Made by a program: the position numbers and the translations under genes. Below are positions 5,830-7,370 of a stretch of DNA of 7,370 bases, piece after piece. The notes below the pieces were generated by a model, which worked only from the letters and a program-made list of their open reading frames with translations, was not told the DNA's origin and searched no databases. Source of the DNA: a bacterium (GTDB taxonomy: Bacteria; Patescibacteriota; Minisyncoccia; Phycocordibacterales; PALSA-1337); the NCBI GenBank assembly GCA_030698965.1, contig JAUYLM010000078.1, positions 1-7,370 on the forward strand. Direction: 5' to 3'. Within the stretch, counting starts at the first letter, position 1. Every line of letters begins with the position of its first letter.

Positions 5830-6960
5830 CTACTCCATCTCGGATAGACGGCGCAGTGCGACACCGATCGCGACAGAGAACTCCGGACCGGCGAGGCTGA
5901 ACTGCTCCGACAGAAAAGCCGGTGTTTCTAGCTTACCGAAAGGGTTGGCGTATACGACTTCCGTTTGGAAGCTGACTTTTGCCAGATCCACAAACCCATT
6001 TAGAAGCACTCCTCCCCCGGTCAAGATTATCCTAGAAACATCCTTATTATATTTCTTCTGATAATTCAGGAGTGTTGCGTTGGTTTCATAAAAAACATAG
6101 TCGAGATTGACCGTGATTATCTCCGTCAGTTCCTTGTATTCAGGGCCGCCCTTGAGACCGTATAGCCTCTTCATATTTTCCGCTTCACTGACGCTTATGC
6201 TCAGGGATTTGGACAGGGCGAGCGTGATATCCTGGGCGCCTTTGTTAATGATGTGCGACGAACGAAGGACTCCTCTTTCAACAATATACAGCTTGGTCGT
6301 GCGCGCTCCCATATCTATGATCATGACCGCCTGAATCCCCTGGTCAATTACCGCCCTGATGGAGCTGAAAATCTCTATTTCATAAAAAGATGTCTTCACC
6401 TGCGCGGTGTTCATGATAGTCTGGTAGTTGTTTATGTATTCATTGTGAATAGCTACAACGAGCACATCCTGGTTCTGCTGTTTTTCCGGACTCACCTGAC
6501 TCTTGCCATTATCGTCGGTGCTAAATGAATCCTCCCTTGGAATCAGGGACCAGTCGAGCATGACTTCATTCATTGGAACAGGAATATACTTCCTAGCCTC
6601 AATAGAGATAACATCACCGAGCTGCTTATCCTGCACCTGCGGGATTGTCATGAATGAGATGAGGCTGGAGGAAAGAGGCAGGGCGACTCCGGCGGAGGTG
6701 GTGGTGGTTTTTGATTCTCTCATGATATCCCTCAGAGCTTCGGCGGTTTTCTCAGGAGTCAGGTTCGTGGCTCTTCCAACCTCGATCCCAGCATAAGGTC
6801 CCAGAGCCAGCTCTCCGTATGTTTCCAGAACGACTTTTCCCCTTTTCTTCTTTATTTGGACCACCTTGACGGCCGAAGAGCCTATATCAATACCCAGAAC
6901 GCTCTGGTCTTTCTTGGCAAAAAGATTTGGCAGTAATGATAACAATCCGGATAGATTCAT
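5830..6960 (-). CDS. pilM: Actin-like ATPase PilM of the type IV pilus alignment complex
   Basis: PilM is a cytoplasmic, FtsA-like nucleotide-binding protein that recruits the PilN tail and communicates with the motor ATPases. The 376 residues carry the actin-fold signatures in order: phosphate-1 GIDIGSSAVKVV (23-34), phosphate-2 MIIDMGARTTKLYI (213-226) and adenosine loop ILTGGGVLLNGF (312-323). IEARKYIPVPMNEVMLDWSL (120-139) is the usual PilM segment in subdomain 1C. A polar linker (about 143-165) may be a flexible loop. The N-terminal 14 residues (MNLSGLLSLLPNLF) look amphipathic and could touch the membrane, which is inference. It is the first gene of the minus-strand cluster, starting 32 bp from the divergent comF. 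An extended -10 lies immediately upstream and leaves almost no 5' UTR. Identification is secure. Confidence 0.95.
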   Translation of the reverse strand: MNLSGLLSLLPNLFAKKDQSVLGIDIGSSAVKVVQIKKKRGKVVLETYGELALGPYAGIEVGRATNLTPEKTAEALRDIMRESKTTTTSAGVALPLSSSLISFMTIPQVQDKQLGDVISIEARKYIPVPMNEVMLDWSLIPREDSFSTDDNGKSQVSPEKQQNQDVLVVAIHNEYINNYQTIMNTAQVKTSFYEIEIFSSIRAVIDQGIQAVMIIDMGARTTKLYIVERGVLRSSHIINKGAQDITLALSKSLSISVSEAENMKRLYGLKGGPEYKELTEIITVNLDYVFYETNATLLNYQKKYNKDVSRIILTGGGVLLNGFVDLAKVSFQTEVVYANPFGKLETPAFLSEQFSLAGPEFSVAIGVALRRLSEME

Positions 6961-6968
6961 ATTGATTT

Positions 6969-6977
6969 ATTATAGCA
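6969..6977 (-). promoter_or_regulatory. Extended -10 promoter of pilM and the pilus cluster
   Basis: Read on the minus strand this is TGCTATAAT: a perfect -10 hexamer (6969-6974) preceded by the TGn of an extended -10 element. No good -35 is present at 16-18 nt spacing, which extended -10 promoters tolerate. Counting seven bases downstream places transcription start near 6962, giving a leader of about 2 nt before the pilM ATG. It is the only promoter candidate I see upstream of the whole pil cluster. Confidence 0.65.
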
Positions 6978-6986
6978 TGTTAAAAT
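6978..6986 (+). promoter_or_regulatory. Extended -10 promoter of comF
   Basis: The plus strand reads TGTTAAAAT, an extended -10 with hexamer TAAAAT (five of six consensus bases) at 6981-6986. The predicted start is 6993, the A of the comF ATG, so the mRNA would be leaderless. It directly abuts the pilM extended -10 on the other strand. No convincing -35 is seen. Confidence 0.5.
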
Positions 6987-6992
6987 ATCGCA

Positions 6993-7370
6993 ATGAAACT
7001 CCTGACCCTAATCCTAGATTTCCTATTCCCCCCTTCAAAAGAAGCATTGAAGCTCAGATCCCTTTCTCCCGAAGAAATCAACAGGGAACTTCCACCTGCA
7101 CCAGCTTCTCCTTACCATTATATCAATTCCCTTTTCGCATATAAAGATCCGCTGGCTTCAGAGCTTATCTGGAGCATAAAATACAAGAGGGACAAGCATG
7201 CGATAAAATGCGGCGGGTTTGCCCTGTACAAAGCACTGGAGAATAAACAAGCAGTTCTTGTGCCAATTCCCGTTTCAAAAGAAAGAAGAAAGGAACGCGG
7301 ATATAACCAGTGTGAGTTGCTGGTCGATGAAATGGTACGGATCAGCGAAGGAAAGCTTGAAAAGAGGTTC
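6993..7370 (+). CDS. comF: ComF-family phosphoribosyltransferase-like competence protein (partial, C-terminus off the right edge)
   Basis: 126 codons are open from the ATG at 6993 to the window end. The signature VLVPIPVSKERRKERGYNQC (88-107) matches the ComF motif VPVPxxxxRxxxRGFNQ, and LFAYKDPLASELIWSIKYKRD (47-67) matches the preceding strand-turn-helix of the family. The PRPP-binding DDVxTTG loop should lie beyond the edge. ComF proteins are needed for DNA uptake in naturally transformable bacteria; their exact biochemical role is unclear. Most ComF proteins start with a CxxC zinc finger after an LFPxxC segment. Here the N-terminus LDFLFPPSKEALKLRS has no cysteine, and the first Cys is residue 73, so the finger is missing. 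The gene is divergent from pilM, and an extended -10 places the predicted transcription start on the ATG itself. A general phosphoribosyltransferase is less likely, given the RGYNQ motif. Confidence 0.9.
   Translation, partial: MKLLTLILDFLFPPSKEALKLRSLSPEEINRELPPAPASPYHYINSLFAYKDPLASELIWSIKYKRDKHAIKCGGFALYKALENKQAVLVPIPVSKERRKERGYNQCELLVDEMVRISEGKLEKRF

Noticed and set aside
1..7370. Alternative genetic code (UGA recoded), prompted by all seven complete stops being TAA or TAG
   Set aside because: No conserved glycine or tryptophan position needs an in-frame TGA, the genes read through normally with the standard code, and seven stops are too few to show avoidance.

Overview
The window is a compact type IV pilus (T4P) assembly locus. 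Eight genes lie on the minus strand and one divergent gene on the plus strand. Read in the direction of transcription (right to left) the order is pilM, pilN, pilO, a small PilP-like membrane protein, pilB, a stand-alone receiver protein, pilT and pilC, which is cut by the left edge. On the plus strand at the right edge is the 5' part of a comF-type competence/phosphoribosyltransferase gene. Coding density is very high: the gaps are 5-53 bp, no stretch lacks a gene for long, and I see no RNA gene, mobile element, CRISPR array or clear terminator.

Organism: the composition looks mid-40s % GC by eye. The gene order, the very short PilP-like protein ending in GRTNPFAPR, the PilN N-terminus TSFIPKK instead of INLLP, and the finger-less ComF resemble what I recall of Candidate Phyla Radiation / Patescibacteria (Parcubacteria-like) T4P loci. 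No outer-membrane secretin (pilQ) is present in the visible part, which fits an envelope without a conventional outer membrane. This assignment is an inference from recalled family features, not from a search.

How the genes work together: PilM (cytoplasmic actin-like), PilN, PilO and the PilP-like protein form the alignment platform; PilC is the inner-membrane core; PilB powers extension and PilT retraction; the receiver protein is a plausible switch between the two motors. ComF points to pilus-mediated DNA uptake. Pilins and prepilin peptidase are not in the window and may lie to the left of pilC.

Expression: none of the nine starts has a recognisable Shine-Dalgarno sequence. Five (pilM, pilN, the receiver gene, pilC and comF) have a -10 element placed so that the predicted transcription start falls 0-4 nt before the ATG. 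This suggests leaderless transcription, including promoters inside the apparent operon. The divergent pilM and comF promoters are extended -10 elements that directly abut. Other points of interest are a PilB that keeps only two of the four zinc-binding cysteines, a variant PilT P-loop, and a perfect 10-bp hairpin early in pilB.
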